The notes: a model not told the origin generated them from the sequence alone. Positions 1-6,507 are shown, counted from the first letter of the stretch. The stretch: DNA of 7,694 nt from JASFTV01 sp050050615 (GCA_050050615.1 JASFTV010000158.1:1-7694); one strand, 5' to 3'. Made by a program: numbers and translations.

Positions 1-216
1 CGACGGAGCGAGGAGTCCTTGAAAAAGGGGGCTGGAGTGAGCCCGGAGAACCTCATTACCCTTTATACGGCCCTGGGTTTTTGGGCTGAAGGGGCCGGCA
101 AAAAGGAGGGGGCTGTCGACCACTACAAAGTAGCCCTGGAGTCTCTTCTGGACACTTGGCATGAGTTTGAGTTCGCCAGGGAAAGGATAAAGCGTCTGAG
201 GCAGCAGAAAGGGTAG
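1..216 (+). CDS. C-terminal fragment of a TPR-like repeat protein (5' end outside window)
   Basis: An open frame runs from the first base of the window to a TAG at 214-216, giving 71 visible residues. An in-frame TTG at 19 exists, but the frame is open upstream to the window edge, so this is most likely the tail of a longer gene. The segment LYTALGFWAEGAGKKEGAVD, followed by a Tyr and an Ala-Leu pair, has the spacing of small residues typical of one tetratricopeptide helix pair (small, Leu, Gly, Ala, Tyr, Ala-Leu). The tail is a basic, Arg/Lys-rich helix (residues about 55-70). TPR repeats are protein-protein interaction scaffolds; nothing here reveals the partner or the rest of the architecture. 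It could equally be another alpha-helical repeat. No terminator hairpin follows. Confidence 0.6.
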   Translation, partial: RRSEESLKKGAGVSPENLITLYTALGFWAEGAGKKEGAVDHYKVALESLLDTWHEFEFARERIKRLRQQKG

Positions 217-290
217 GGCGTCAAAGGATCTGCGGGCAACAGCCTCTTAGGTTTCGTCATCCGGGGTTCCGAAGCAAAGGGGCCAAGTCT

Positions 291-359
291 ATGCAGGACG
301 CGTTGCACTCGCTGAAGTGGCCGTTCCATCAAGTTTGTGACGGATGGAAGCCCATATGA
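291..359 (+). CDS. Possible 22-residue upstream ORF (tentative)
   Basis: ATG at 291 is preceded by AAAGGGG at 276-282 with an 8-nt spacer, which is a good Shine-Dalgarno arrangement. The frame reads 22 codons beginning MQDALHSLKW and stops at TGA 357-359. That stop overlaps the in-frame ATG at 356-358 of the next gene as ATGA, an arrangement often seen in translational coupling. The peptide has no recognisable domain, and a frame this short can arise by chance. It could be a leader peptide for the downstream membrane protein, or nothing. Confidence 0.2.
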   Translation: MQDALHSLKWPFHQVCDGWKPI

Positions 360-391
360 GTAATCTCGGAAAAACAGAAGGGAGCCGTGGT

Positions 392-1087
392 ATGAGCCCA
401 AACAATGATACAAGAGGACTTTCTCGTTTCAGTAAGATGACGGTCATCATCCCCATCGTTATCAGTGTGTTGTCGTTAGGTTTTGGCGTATATCAGTACG
501 TCGATAAAAGGACGCTTGAGAAAGAGATTATGGATCTGAGGGGTAAAGAGATAAGGCAGAAGAATAAGGCCGATGTTTTTATTCAGTATCTGGAGAGCGA
601 TCTCGAAAGCATTTTGACATATGTCGATCATGGATCCAGTTTTGATGAAGCCTGTCTCAAATGGTTGGGTTATTTACAAAGGACACCCAATTTTGGGGTA
701 AGGTTGGAAATGGTTGAGAGCCCTATCTTAAGAGAGATCGAGGCGTACAGAGGAGAAGTTGAGGATCATTATGTGACTTTCCTCCTGATTAATAACACGG
801 GTGGTGGCAAGGCGACGGATGTGTCGTCTTCGTTCTCAAGAATACGAAACGGTGAGCGCAAGGATTTCGCGGTCAAACTAGATCAACTTGAACCGGGTGA
901 TGGCGTGATTTTTCCTATAGATCATTTTGATCAAAGGCAAGAAAAGTACCACGGCAGTCGGCTAAGACCCAGGGATTATCGGTTACAGTATTTTGATGTC
1001 TTTCTTAATGAGAATAAGGAAATCACAATCCGGGAAAAGCTTGATAGCCCGAAAATTGTTGCACCAAAGATTCGTCTGCTGCGCTAA
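392..1087 (+). CDS. Hypothetical single-pass membrane protein with predicted beta-rich C-terminal domain
   Basis: I do not recognise the family. The chosen ATG at 392 has AAGGGAG at 378-384 with a 7-nt spacer and gives 231 residues; in-frame ATGs at 344 and 356 would add 16 or 12 residues, and 356 is the alternative if the small upstream ORF is real. Residues 1-15 are basic, and residues about 17-37 form one hydrophobic helix (VIIPIVISVLSLGFGVYQYV). A charged linker of about 38-75 could be a short coiled coil. Residues about 120-231 look like alternating beta strands, with FLLINNTGGGKATDV followed by a Leu-x-Pro-Gly turn, a pattern seen in Ig-like beta-sandwich domains of uncharacterised proteins. 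Likely topology is an N-terminal anchor with the bulk outside the cytoplasm, but this is not certain. Sampled 60-base lines hold only 25-29 G+C, against 29-38 in sampled operon lines, hinting at different ancestry. No neighbour explains its role. Confidence 0.65.
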   Translation: MSPNNDTRGLSRFSKMTVIIPIVISVLSLGFGVYQYVDKRTLEKEIMDLRGKEIRQKNKADVFIQYLESDLESILTYVDHGSSFDEACLKWLGYLQRTPNFGVRLEMVESPILREIEAYRGEVEDHYVTFLLINNTGGGKATDVSSSFSRIRNGERKDFAVKLDQLEPGDGVIFPIDHFDQRQEKYHGSRLRPRDYRLQYFDVFLNENKEITIREKLDSPKIVAPKIRLLR

Positions 1088-1101
1088 TGAGAAGATGAAA
1101 C

Positions 1102-1190
1102 GCTCCATGATCAGGGGGATAGGGTCAGATCTTGACATTGGAGACAAGATGAAAGGCGCAGAGCGCAATGCGCATGGAGCATAGCGAATG
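1102..1190. repeat. Degenerate composite repeat element, possibly REP/RAYT-related
   Basis: An 8-bp inverted repeat, GCTCCATG (1102-1109) and CATGGAGC (1173-1180), brackets a core containing GGGTCAGATCTTGACATTGG (1122-1141). It is followed by a GC-rich block with the dyad GCGCAATGCGC (1163-1173). Bases 1153-1177 recur in the same orientation at 7670-7694 with 22 of 25 identities. From memory, motifs resembling GGGTCAG-TCTTGACATT occur beside REP-associated Y1 transposases in related genomes; I cannot verify this here, and no transposase gene is in the window. The inverted and repeated structure is seen directly, while the mobile-element reading is inference. Confidence 0.45.
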
Positions 1191-1294
1191 ATTGAAATAT
1201 GTTCGCCTCTAACAGAAAGCGAAAACAAGGGATGTACATTAGGTTATGAGATTCCTCTAATCCGGAACAGGCGTCCGAAGCCAAGAATTTTAGT

Positions 1295-1325
1295 TTGTTT
1301 CGACAAAGAAAGAGAGACTTATATT
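1295..1325 (+). promoter_or_regulatory. Weak candidate sigma-70 promoter for the transporter operon
   Basis: TTGTTT at 1295-1300 and TTATAT at 1319-1324 (or TATATT at 1320-1325) are separated by 18-19 bp in the most AT-rich part of the upstream region. This would leave an untranslated leader of roughly 150 nt before the binding-protein gene. Neither hexamer is perfect and the spacing is slightly long. I found no convincing -24/-12 sigma-54 motif. Confidence 0.2.
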
Positions 1326-1483
1326 CTCGTGGTCGTCCCCTAAATCAAATACTTAATTACTTATGCCTGAGCCCGTTCATCTTTCCACTGCCAAAGCTGA
1401 GATCGGTCCATATCGCTTCCATAGCCCTTAGGCCCGTAATCCAACAACCTAAAACGTCATAAGCAAGAAGAAAGGAGAAAAAA

Positions 1484-2689
1484 ATGAATGCCAAAAAGGG
1501 TTTTCACGTATTTCTTGTTGTTTTGCCTCTTTTAGCGTTTGTGGCATCCCCGCTCATCGCAGCTGAACCCATCAAGATCGGTATCATGCAAGGGCTGAGC
1601 GGTGCGTATGAGGTGTACGGAAAGCAGGAGGTTACAGGATTCAAGATGGGGTTGGAATATGCTACGAAGGGAACGAATAGAATCATCGGAAGGGATGTGA
1701 AGCTGTTCATCGAGGATACGCAACTTAAAGCAGCGAGGGGCAAGATGCTCCTCACCAAGCTCTACAGCGACGATAAGGTGGATTTGGTCGTGGGACCGAC
1801 GAGTAGCGGCGTGGCCTTAGCCTGTCTACCCGTGGCCCAACAGTTTAAGAAGGTACTGCTGGTGGAGCCCGCAGTTGCTGATGCCATTACCGGCAAGGCC
1901 TGGAATCGATACATATTTCGAACGGGGCGGAATTCGGGACAGGATGCCATCGGCAATGCCGCAGCCGTGTCGAAGCCAGGGGTCAGCATTGCATGCATTG
2001 GCCAGGACTATGCCTTTGGCCGGGACGGGATTGCTGCCTACAAGAGGGCTGCGGAAAAACTAGGCGCAAAGATCGTTCATGAGGAATACTGCGATCCCAA
2101 AGGAACCGACTTCACGGCTCCTATCCAGAGGATCATAGAAGCCTTGAAAGGCAAGCCCAGCCCCAGGTACATTTTCGTCATTTGGGCGGGCAAAGGTGGA
2201 CCATTTGTTCAGTTGACACAGAGCGGTCTCGATAAGTACGGCATCGTGCTTACCTCCGGGGCAAATGTCTTTCCTGTCCTCAAGCAGTGGAAGAGCCTCA
2301 ATCTCAAGGGGATGATGGGTTCGGCTTACTACTATTATGAGTCCCCAAAAAATCCCGTGAACGATTGGTTTGTTCAAGAGCATATGAGTCGATTTAACAA
2401 TCTCCCTCCTGATTTCTTTACTTGCGGAGGCTTTTCTGCAGCGATGGCTGTTGTAAAAGCTATTCAAAAGGCGGGTAGCACGGATACCGAAAAGCTCATA
2501 TCAGCCATGGAGGGCATGGTGTTTATGACACCGAAGGGAACGATGATCTTCAGAAAGGAGGATCACCAAGCCCTTCAGTCGATGTTCGCTTTCAAGATCG
2601 AGTTAAAACCAAATGTGGAATGGGCTATACCGGCGCTTGTCCGGGAGATGTCCCCCGCGGAAACAGAGCCACCCATTTTGGTGAAGTAG
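1484..2689 (+). CDS. Periplasmic substrate-binding protein, Liv/HAAT-type ABC transporter (Peripla_BP_6-like)
   Basis: This is the exported receptor that binds solute in the periplasm and docks on the LivHM channel. The ATG at 1484 has a strong AAAGGAG (1471-1477) 6 nt upstream, and the protein is 401 residues. Residues 1-27 are a Sec signal peptide (KK at 4-5, hydrophobic core, Ala-Ala before Glu28); no lipobox cysteine is present, so it should be soluble. The mature N-terminus IKIGIMQGLSGAYEVYG is the family's first strand and ligand loop. GPTSSG (104-109) and RTGRNSGQD (146-154) match the conserved hinge-side loops, and QDYAFGRDG and the C-terminal TPKGTMIFRKEDHQ are also family-typical. 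At 401 residues it is longer than E. coli LivJ or LivK (about 367-369). Proteins of this type bind branched-chain amino acids, amides or aromatic acids; the ligand here is not determinable by eye. It is the first gene of the operon. Confidence 0.93.
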   Translation: MNAKKGFHVFLVVLPLLAFVASPLIAAEPIKIGIMQGLSGAYEVYGKQEVTGFKMGLEYATKGTNRIIGRDVKLFIEDTQLKAARGKMLLTKLYSDDKVDLVVGPTSSGVALACLPVAQQFKKVLLVEPAVADAITGKAWNRYIFRTGRNSGQDAIGNAAAVSKPGVSIACIGQDYAFGRDGIAAYKRAAEKLGAKIVHEEYCDPKGTDFTAPIQRIIEALKGKPSPRYIFVIWAGKGGPFVQLTQSGLDKYGIVLTSGANVFPVLKQWKSLNLKGMMGSAYYYYESPKNPVNDWFVQEHMSRFNNLPPDFFTCGGFSAAMAVVKAIQKAGSTDTEKLISAMEGMVFMTPKGTMIFRKEDHQALQSMFAFKIELKPNVEWAIPALVREMSPAETEPPILVK

Positions 2690-2722
2690 TTGTCCTTTTA
2701 GTCCACAAAAACCGCGGCAGAG

Positions 2723-2746
2723 AGCCCCGTCCGGAAGGGCGGGGCT
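2723..2746 (+). promoter_or_regulatory. Strong GNRA-tetraloop hairpin after the binding-protein gene, no U-tract
   Basis: AGCCCCGTCC (2723-2732) pairs with GGGCGGGGCT (2737-2746) over 10 bp with a single U-G wobble, closing a GGAA loop, which is a GNRA-class tetraloop. The following bases are GAATGGCGCG, with no U-run, so it is not a canonical intrinsic terminator. It sits 33 nt after the binding-protein stop and 58 nt before the livG start. Comparable hairpins between a binding-protein gene and its transporter genes stabilise the upstream mRNA or attenuate readthrough, letting the receptor be made in excess. The stem is seen directly; the role is inferred. Confidence 0.65.
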
Positions 2747-2778
2747 GAATGGCGCGTCGGGGGGGACAGATAATCATT

Positions 2779-2804
2779 AAGGAGGCTGGCGGTTAGCGCC
2801 TAGA
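2779..2804 (+). promoter_or_regulatory. Unusual ribosome-binding region of livG: distant SD with intervening stem
   Basis: The only strong Shine-Dalgarno, AAGGAGG at 2779-2785, lies 19 nt before GTG 2805 and 25 nt before ATG 2811. An in-frame TAA at 2778-2780 and the absence of any start codon in between rule out a nearer start in this frame. GGCG (2788-2791) and CGCC (2797-2800) can pair around a 5-nt loop. If folded, the stem would leave only about 6 nt between the Shine-Dalgarno and GTG. Confidence 0.4.
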
Positions 2805-3587
2805 GTGACGATGCCCGAAAAGAACCCGGAACCCATTATCGAGACGAAGGATCTGACCATTCGCTTCGGCGGGCATGTGGCCGTGGACCACGTCACAGTC
2901 CAGATCGAGCCTTTCACACTCAAGTCCATAATTGGGCCAAACGGAGCAGGGAAGACAACATTGTTCAATCTACTGACGGGCCAGTACAGACCGACAGAGG
3001 GAAAGGTTTTCTTGAAGGGAAAGGATATTACCGGTCTTGGTCCGGCGGAGAGGACCCGATTGGGAATGGGCCGTACCTTTCAGTTGACCAATGTCTTTGC
3101 GAATCTCAGCGTCCTGGAAAATGTGAGGGTGGTTATTCAGTCTCGCAAAGGTTTCGGGTTGAACTTCTGGAAGAACTATCTTGCGTATTCTGAACTGGAG
3201 GATGAGGCCTATTTCATCCTTAAGGACGTTTTGCTCGATGAAAAATGGCCTGCGCCAGCCAGCAGCCTGACCCATGGGGAGCAGCGTAAGCTGGAGATCG
3301 CCATCCTGCTAGCCCTTGAGCCGGAGATTCTCTTCCTTGATGAGCCCACGGCGGGTATGAGCCAGGAAGAGGTCCCAGCCATCCTGGAGATCCTTGAGAG
3401 AATCAAATCCGCTAGAAATCGGACCATGCTCTTGGTGGAGCACAAGATGGACATGATTATGTCCCTGTCGGACACCATAGCAGTGCTCCAGGAGGGAGGT
3501 CTGATCGCCGATGGCAGTCCCGAGGAAATTTACAGGAGTGAGGCGGTCCAGGCCGCCTATCTCGGAGGAGGGGCAAAGCGTGAGTGA
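2805..3587 (+). CDS. livG: Liv-type ABC transporter ATPase LivG
   Basis: This is one of the two cytoplasmic ATPases that power import. At 260 residues it is close to E. coli LivG (255). Walker A is GPNGAGKTT (44-52), the Q-loop glutamine is Gln93 in RTFQLTNVF, the signature is LTHGEQRKLEIA (155-166), Walker B is ILFLDEP (175-181), and the switch histidine is His213 in LLVEHKMDM. The form THGEQ in place of LSGGQ is characteristic of LivG-type subunits (usually SHGEQ), so Thr156 is a mild variant. All catalytic residues are present. The start is uncertain between GTG 2805 and ATG 2811 because the Shine-Dalgarno is unusually far upstream; no nearer start exists because of the stop at 2778. Its 3' end overlaps livF by 8 bp, implying coupled translation and stoichiometric LivG-LivF. 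Confidence 0.95.
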   Translation: MTMPEKNPEPIIETKDLTIRFGGHVAVDHVTVQIEPFTLKSIIGPNGAGKTTLFNLLTGQYRPTEGKVFLKGKDITGLGPAERTRLGMGRTFQLTNVFANLSVLENVRVVIQSRKGFGLNFWKNYLAYSELEDEAYFILKDVLLDEKWPAPASSLTHGEQRKLEIAILLALEPEILFLDEPTAGMSQEEVPAILEILERIKSARNRTMLLVEHKMDMIMSLSDTIAVLQEGGLIADGSPEEIYRSEAVQAAYLGGGAKRE

Positions 3588-4308
3588 AGCGATCCTGAAG
3601 ACAGAAGGAATCCACACCTTCATCGGCCAACACCACATCCTGCAGGGCATTTCTTTTGAGGCCAGGGCTGACGCCGTGACAGTCCTTATCGGTCGGAACG
3701 GGGCGGGCAAGAGTACTACTCTCAAATCAGTGATGGGTCTCCTTACCCCCTCAGAAGGGAGGATCCTCTATGAGGGGAAGGAGATCCACAGGAAGAAGCC
3801 TTACGAAATCGCCCGTATGGGGATAGGCTATGTTCCTGAACATATGGGGATCTTCACTGATCTTACGGTGGAAGAAAACATGCGGGTGGCCATGCTTCGG
3901 GAAGACGAATCAGCGGCTCAAAGGCTAGAGAGAGTGTTAAACATGTTTGCCGATCTCAAGAAATTCTGGACCGCCAAAGCAGGGAACCTGAGTGGCGGCC
4001 AGAAACAGATGCTCGCCATTGCCAGGGCTATTGTGAACGACACCTCCCTGCTCCTTATCGATGAACCGTCAAAGGGCCTCGCACCTATCATTGTGGAGGC
4101 CCTCATTGAAGCCCTCAAGCAGATCAAGGCGTACAGCGTGGTCCTTCTGGTGGAGCAAAACTTTTATATGGCCAGTACTGTAGGGGATTATTTCTACATC
4201 CTGGACGACGGGTCGGTGGTCCAAGGGGGCGTTATGGAAGAACTTGTCCATGATGAGGAACTGAAGAGCAGGTATCTTGGTATCTCGAAGTCTGAGAATC
4301 AGCGCTAA
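3580..4308 (+). CDS. livF: Liv-type ABC transporter ATPase LivF
   Basis: This is the second ATPase, expected to form a heterodimer with LivG. I start it at GTG 3580, which has GGAGGAGGGG (3564-3573) 6 nt upstream and gives 242 residues, close to E. coli LivF (237). A longer in-frame frame reaches an ATG at 3511, but that would add a non-conserved extension buried in livG. Walker A is GRNGAGKST (38-46), the signature LSGGQKQ (137-143) and Walker B LLLIDEP (157-163). The Q-loop position reads YVPEH (Glu87) and the switch position reads LLVEQN (Gln instead of His); both substitutions are family-typical for LivF, so catalysis probably relies on the LivG side for the switch histidine. Translation is coupled to livG through the 8-bp overlap. 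Confidence 0.95.
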   Translation: MSEAILKTEGIHTFIGQHHILQGISFEARADAVTVLIGRNGAGKSTTLKSVMGLLTPSEGRILYEGKEIHRKKPYEIARMGIGYVPEHMGIFTDLTVEENMRVAMLREDESAAQRLERVLNMFADLKKFWTAKAGNLSGGQKQMLAIARAIVNDTSLLLIDEPSKGLAPIIVEALIEALKQIKAYSVVLLVEQNFYMASTVGDYFYILDDGSVVQGGVMEELVHDEELKSRYLGISKSENQR

Positions 4309-4331
4309 GACAGAACAGGAGTGGCTCATTC

Positions 4332-5321
4332 ATGGCAGAGGCAATCGTTAGACGTTGGGGCAGGGAGCTTGCCATCGCAGGTGGATTTTTTCTCTTTCTT
4401 CTTCCACTCATCGGGATCCCAACCAAGACGTATCTGACGCTTACTATAGCTGGCCTTGCTATGGGGATGCTTCTATTCCTTGTGGCCTCAGGCTTGAGCC
4501 TCATATTCGGCCTGATGGATGTCATCAACTTCGCCCACGGGGCCTTGTTTGCATGGGGGGCGTATGTAGGGTTCAGCACCTTCAGATATTTGAACGATTG
4601 GGTGGCGGCGAATTCGGTTTTTCAAAATATCATGGTCTTTTTTATAGCCATTGTGGCAGCCATGGTGGTGGTCAGCCTTCTTGGGATCATCCTAGAAAGG
4701 GTGATCGTGCGTCGTGTTTACGGACAACACCTGTTTCAGATTCTCATCACCTTTGGTGCGACCATCGTGCTGGTGGAGCTTATCCGCGTTTTTTGGGGAC
4801 CTAATGACGAGGTGATGCCGGTACCCCTGACCTTTCAAGGAAACTGGGACCTCCTAGATGTCGTTGTGCTGAGATATCCGATTATAGCCATTGTAATAGG
4901 CCTCATCGTCTATGGTGTGATTCAACTCGTCCTCAAAAAAACAAAGTTGGGGACGATCGTCCGGGCCGGGGTGGAGGATCCGCACATGGTCCAGGCTATG
5001 GGACACAATATTTTTCTGTTCTTCACAGGCGTCTTCATGGCCGGCGCAGGCCTTGCAGCTCTAGGGGGTCTAGCAATTGCCATATTCAGCCTGCAGGTAT
5101 ATCCGGACATGGGATCCACATACCTTCTCTTCGCATTTATCGTGGTCATCATCGGTGGCTTGGGCAGTGTTACGGGATCCCTGGTGGGGGCCCTCATTGT
5201 GGGACTCGCTTACAACTATGTGGCCTATCTGGTCCCCTGGGCCGCGGCAGGGGTAAATATTCTCATTATGGTCATTATTCTTCTCATCAGGCCCACAGGC
5301 CTTTTCCCAGTGGGGAAATAG
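4332..5321 (+). CDS. livH: Liv-type ABC permease LivH
   Basis: This is an inner-membrane channel subunit that pairs with LivM. The ATG at 4332 lies 10 nt after AGGAG (4317-4321), and the livF stop is 23 nt upstream. The 329 residues form about eight hydrophobic segments. The diagnostic LivH motif spans 53-78, with SGLSLIFGLMDVINFAHG followed by GAY. The cytoplasmic coupling loop at 207-226 contains GTIVRAGVEDPHMVQAMG, the segment that contacts the ATPases. The C-terminal region has IIGGLGSVTGSLVGAL, also conserved. The protein is about 20 residues longer than E. coli LivH (308), mostly in the N-terminal segment and the 157-180 loop (a periplasmic loop rich in acidic and aromatic residues). 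No defect is visible. Confidence 0.95.
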   Translation: MAEAIVRRWGRELAIAGGFFLFLLPLIGIPTKTYLTLTIAGLAMGMLLFLVASGLSLIFGLMDVINFAHGALFAWGAYVGFSTFRYLNDWVAANSVFQNIMVFFIAIVAAMVVVSLLGIILERVIVRRVYGQHLFQILITFGATIVLVELIRVFWGPNDEVMPVPLTFQGNWDLLDVVVLRYPIIAIVIGLIVYGVIQLVLKKTKLGTIVRAGVEDPHMVQAMGHNIFLFFTGVFMAGAGLAALGGLAIAIFSLQVYPDMGSTYLLFAFIVVIIGGLGSVTGSLVGALIVGLAYNYVAYLVPWAAAGVNILIMVIILLIRPTGLFPVGK

Positions 5322-5334
5322 GGAAGTGCGAGGC

Positions 5335-6432
5335 ATGACAGAACAGACACCGGTCAAGATGTTTCGAATAGAGGAAAAGGGAAGACGGTACAGGAGTGGC
5401 CCTTTTTTTCTAAAGATCGCTCTCTTGGTCTTTGCTATTGTCATACCCTTCGCATTTCCCTCCTTCAAAACAGTGGATCTGGCGATGAAGATCGTGATCT
5501 TTGCGACCCTCGTTGCCAGCTTTGATATCTTACTTGGATACACTGGAATCCTTTCATTCGGCCATGGCATGTTTTTCGGCATTGGGGCATACTGCGTGGC
5601 CTTTCTCATGGGCAAATATGGGAGCCCTTCTTATGTCAACCTGACCCTCGGTCTGATCATTGGTGTAGGCATTGCTTGTGCGTTGGCCCTGCTCATTAGT
5701 TTCTTGTCCCTGCGGGTCAAGGCCATATTCTTCGCTATGATTACCCTGGCCATCGCAGAGTTGGCCGTAGTTCTGGCCACCAAGCTGAGTGGTTTTACAG
5801 GGGGGGAAGACGGAATTAGCATTTCGCTGCCGGGAATATTCGCAGTCTCATTCAGTGTTGGAGGCTTCACGGGATTCGAGATCACCGGAAGAGTGGTGAC
5901 TTACTACTTCATCCTTTTATCGTGCCTTGGACTTTTTTCGGCGATGCTCCGCTTCACCCATTCCCCGCTAGGCCGGGTCCTTCAGGCGATAAGAGACAAT
6001 GAGCAACGTGCGGAGGCCCTTGGGTACAAGACGTTCATGTTCCAGGGCATTTCAATTACCTTCGGGTGCGTGATGGCTAGCATCACTGGCGGTTTGTATG
6101 CCCTGTGGGTGGGGTATGTGAACCCGGAGTCGTGCTTGGGGGTTTTGACCATCATGCTCGATGTCCTCCTTATGGTCATCATCGGAGGCATGGGAACCCT
6201 GTACGGGGGAATCGTAGGCGCAGCCTTCCTGAAGATTACTCAGACTTTCTTGCCCGACCTTCAGGGCTTGGCAAAAAGCCTCTTGCCTCAAGCTGAGCTT
6301 CTACATAATGTGCTGGAAAGATGGCTTCTCGTCTTCGGGGTCCTCTTCATTTTGGTTGTGATCTTTTTCCCCAAAGGCGTGATTGGTTCAGTGCAAGAGT
6401 ATATGGCCCGCCGGAACCGTTCTGCCGTTTGA
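5335..6432 (+). CDS. livM: Liv-type ABC permease LivM
   Basis: This is the second channel subunit. ATG 5335 has AGGGAAG (5320-5326) 8 nt upstream and gives 365 residues; an in-frame GTG at 5326 would add three residues but would overlap that Shine-Dalgarno. A basic cytoplasmic N-terminus of about 24 residues precedes roughly eight to ten membrane segments. Conserved LivM motifs are SFDILLGYTGILSFGHGMFF (62-81) ending in GIGAY (82-86), RVKAIFFAMITLAIAE (127-142), TGGEDG (155-160), and the coupling loop GRVLQAIRDNEQRAEALGYK (213-232). IIGGMGTLYGG follows near the C-terminus. It lacks the longer N-terminal region of E. coli LivM (425 residues), as many homologues do. The TGGEDG codons contain a run of seven G at 5800-5806, with the frame intact. 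The gene starts 13 nt after the livH stop, so the two permease genes are co-transcribed. Confidence 0.95.
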   Translation: MTEQTPVKMFRIEEKGRRYRSGPFFLKIALLVFAIVIPFAFPSFKTVDLAMKIVIFATLVASFDILLGYTGILSFGHGMFFGIGAYCVAFLMGKYGSPSYVNLTLGLIIGVGIACALALLISFLSLRVKAIFFAMITLAIAELAVVLATKLSGFTGGEDGISISLPGIFAVSFSVGGFTGFEITGRVVTYYFILLSCLGLFSAMLRFTHSPLGRVLQAIRDNEQRAEALGYKTFMFQGISITFGCVMASITGGLYALWVGYVNPESCLGVLTIMLDVLLMVIIGGMGTLYGGIVGAAFLKITQTFLPDLQGLAKSLLPQAELLHNVLERWLLVFGVLFILVVIFFPKGVIGSVQEYMARRNRSAV

Positions 6433-6454
6433 GACCAGCTCTTTTTGTGTGATG

Positions 6455-6464
6455 GTAGGCCTAC
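6455..6464. repeat. 10-bp perfect palindrome in the livM-hydrolase spacer
   Basis: GTAGGCCTAC reads identically on both strands. It sits 23 nt after the livM stop and 26 bp before the TTGTGC/GCACAA dyad. It could be half of an operator region or chance; with no loop it would not make a stable RNA hairpin. Confidence 0.3.
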
Positions 6465-6489
6465 TGCATGTCTTTGCGCTACGTGACTT

Positions 6490-6507
6490 TTGTGCTCGAA
6501 TGCACAA
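6490..6507. promoter_or_regulatory. Operator-like inverted repeat TTGTGC-N6-GCACAA upstream of the hydrolase
   Basis: Perfect 6-bp arms at 6490-6495 and 6502-6507 flank TCGAAT. The 18-bp size and central spacer fit a site for a dimeric regulator. It lies 96 bp upstream of the hydrolase start in a 171-bp gap, much wider than the other gaps among the transporter genes, so the hydrolase may have its own control. No convincing promoter hexamer pair was found beside it and no regulator gene is in the window. Confidence 0.3.

Larger units (their letters stand above)
1088..1483. other. 396-bp intergenic region upstream of the transporter operon
   Basis: No credible gene is present; short open frames here show no family resemblance and run through repeat sequence. 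The left part (1102-1190) is a degenerate repeat element described separately. The middle (about 1280-1345) is AT-rich and holds the only plausible sigma-70-like promoter. The right part has a short direct repeat, TCCATA at 1407-1412 and 1418-1423, 11 bp apart and so on the same helical face; it may be chance. I see no riboswitch-like fold and no strong terminator for the preceding gene. Confidence 0.6.

Noticed and set aside
993..1184. 63-codon + strand open frame overlapping the membrane-protein gene
   Set aside because: It overlaps the 3' end of a better-supported gene in another frame and its tail translates the repeat element; no domain or good Shine-Dalgarno.
1200..1227. Inverted repeat TTCGC / GCGAA in the upstream region
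   Set aside because: Five-base arms with a 12-nt spacer are expected by chance in 400 bp.
2759..2765. Seven-G run before livG as a phase-variation tract
   Set aside because: It lies outside coding sequence and outside any recognisable promoter spacer, so a length change has no obvious effect.
4026..4176. Loss of the switch histidine in LivF (LLVEQN) as a sign of a dead ATPase
   Set aside because: Gln at this position and Glu in the Q-loop are normal for LivF subunits, as in E. coli LivF.
4355..4804. 149-codon open frame inside livH, alternative frame
   Set aside because: The overlapping frame encodes all conserved LivH motifs; this one is a low-complexity shadow rich in His, Gly, Ser and Arg.
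5070..5615. 181-codon minus-strand open frame across livH and livM
   Set aside because: It is antisense to two conserved membrane-protein genes and shows no domain; long antisense frames are common opposite such genes.
6431..6445. Possible terminator after livM (GAG-CTC followed by a T run)
   Set aside because: The potential stem is only about 3 bp, too weak for an intrinsic terminator.
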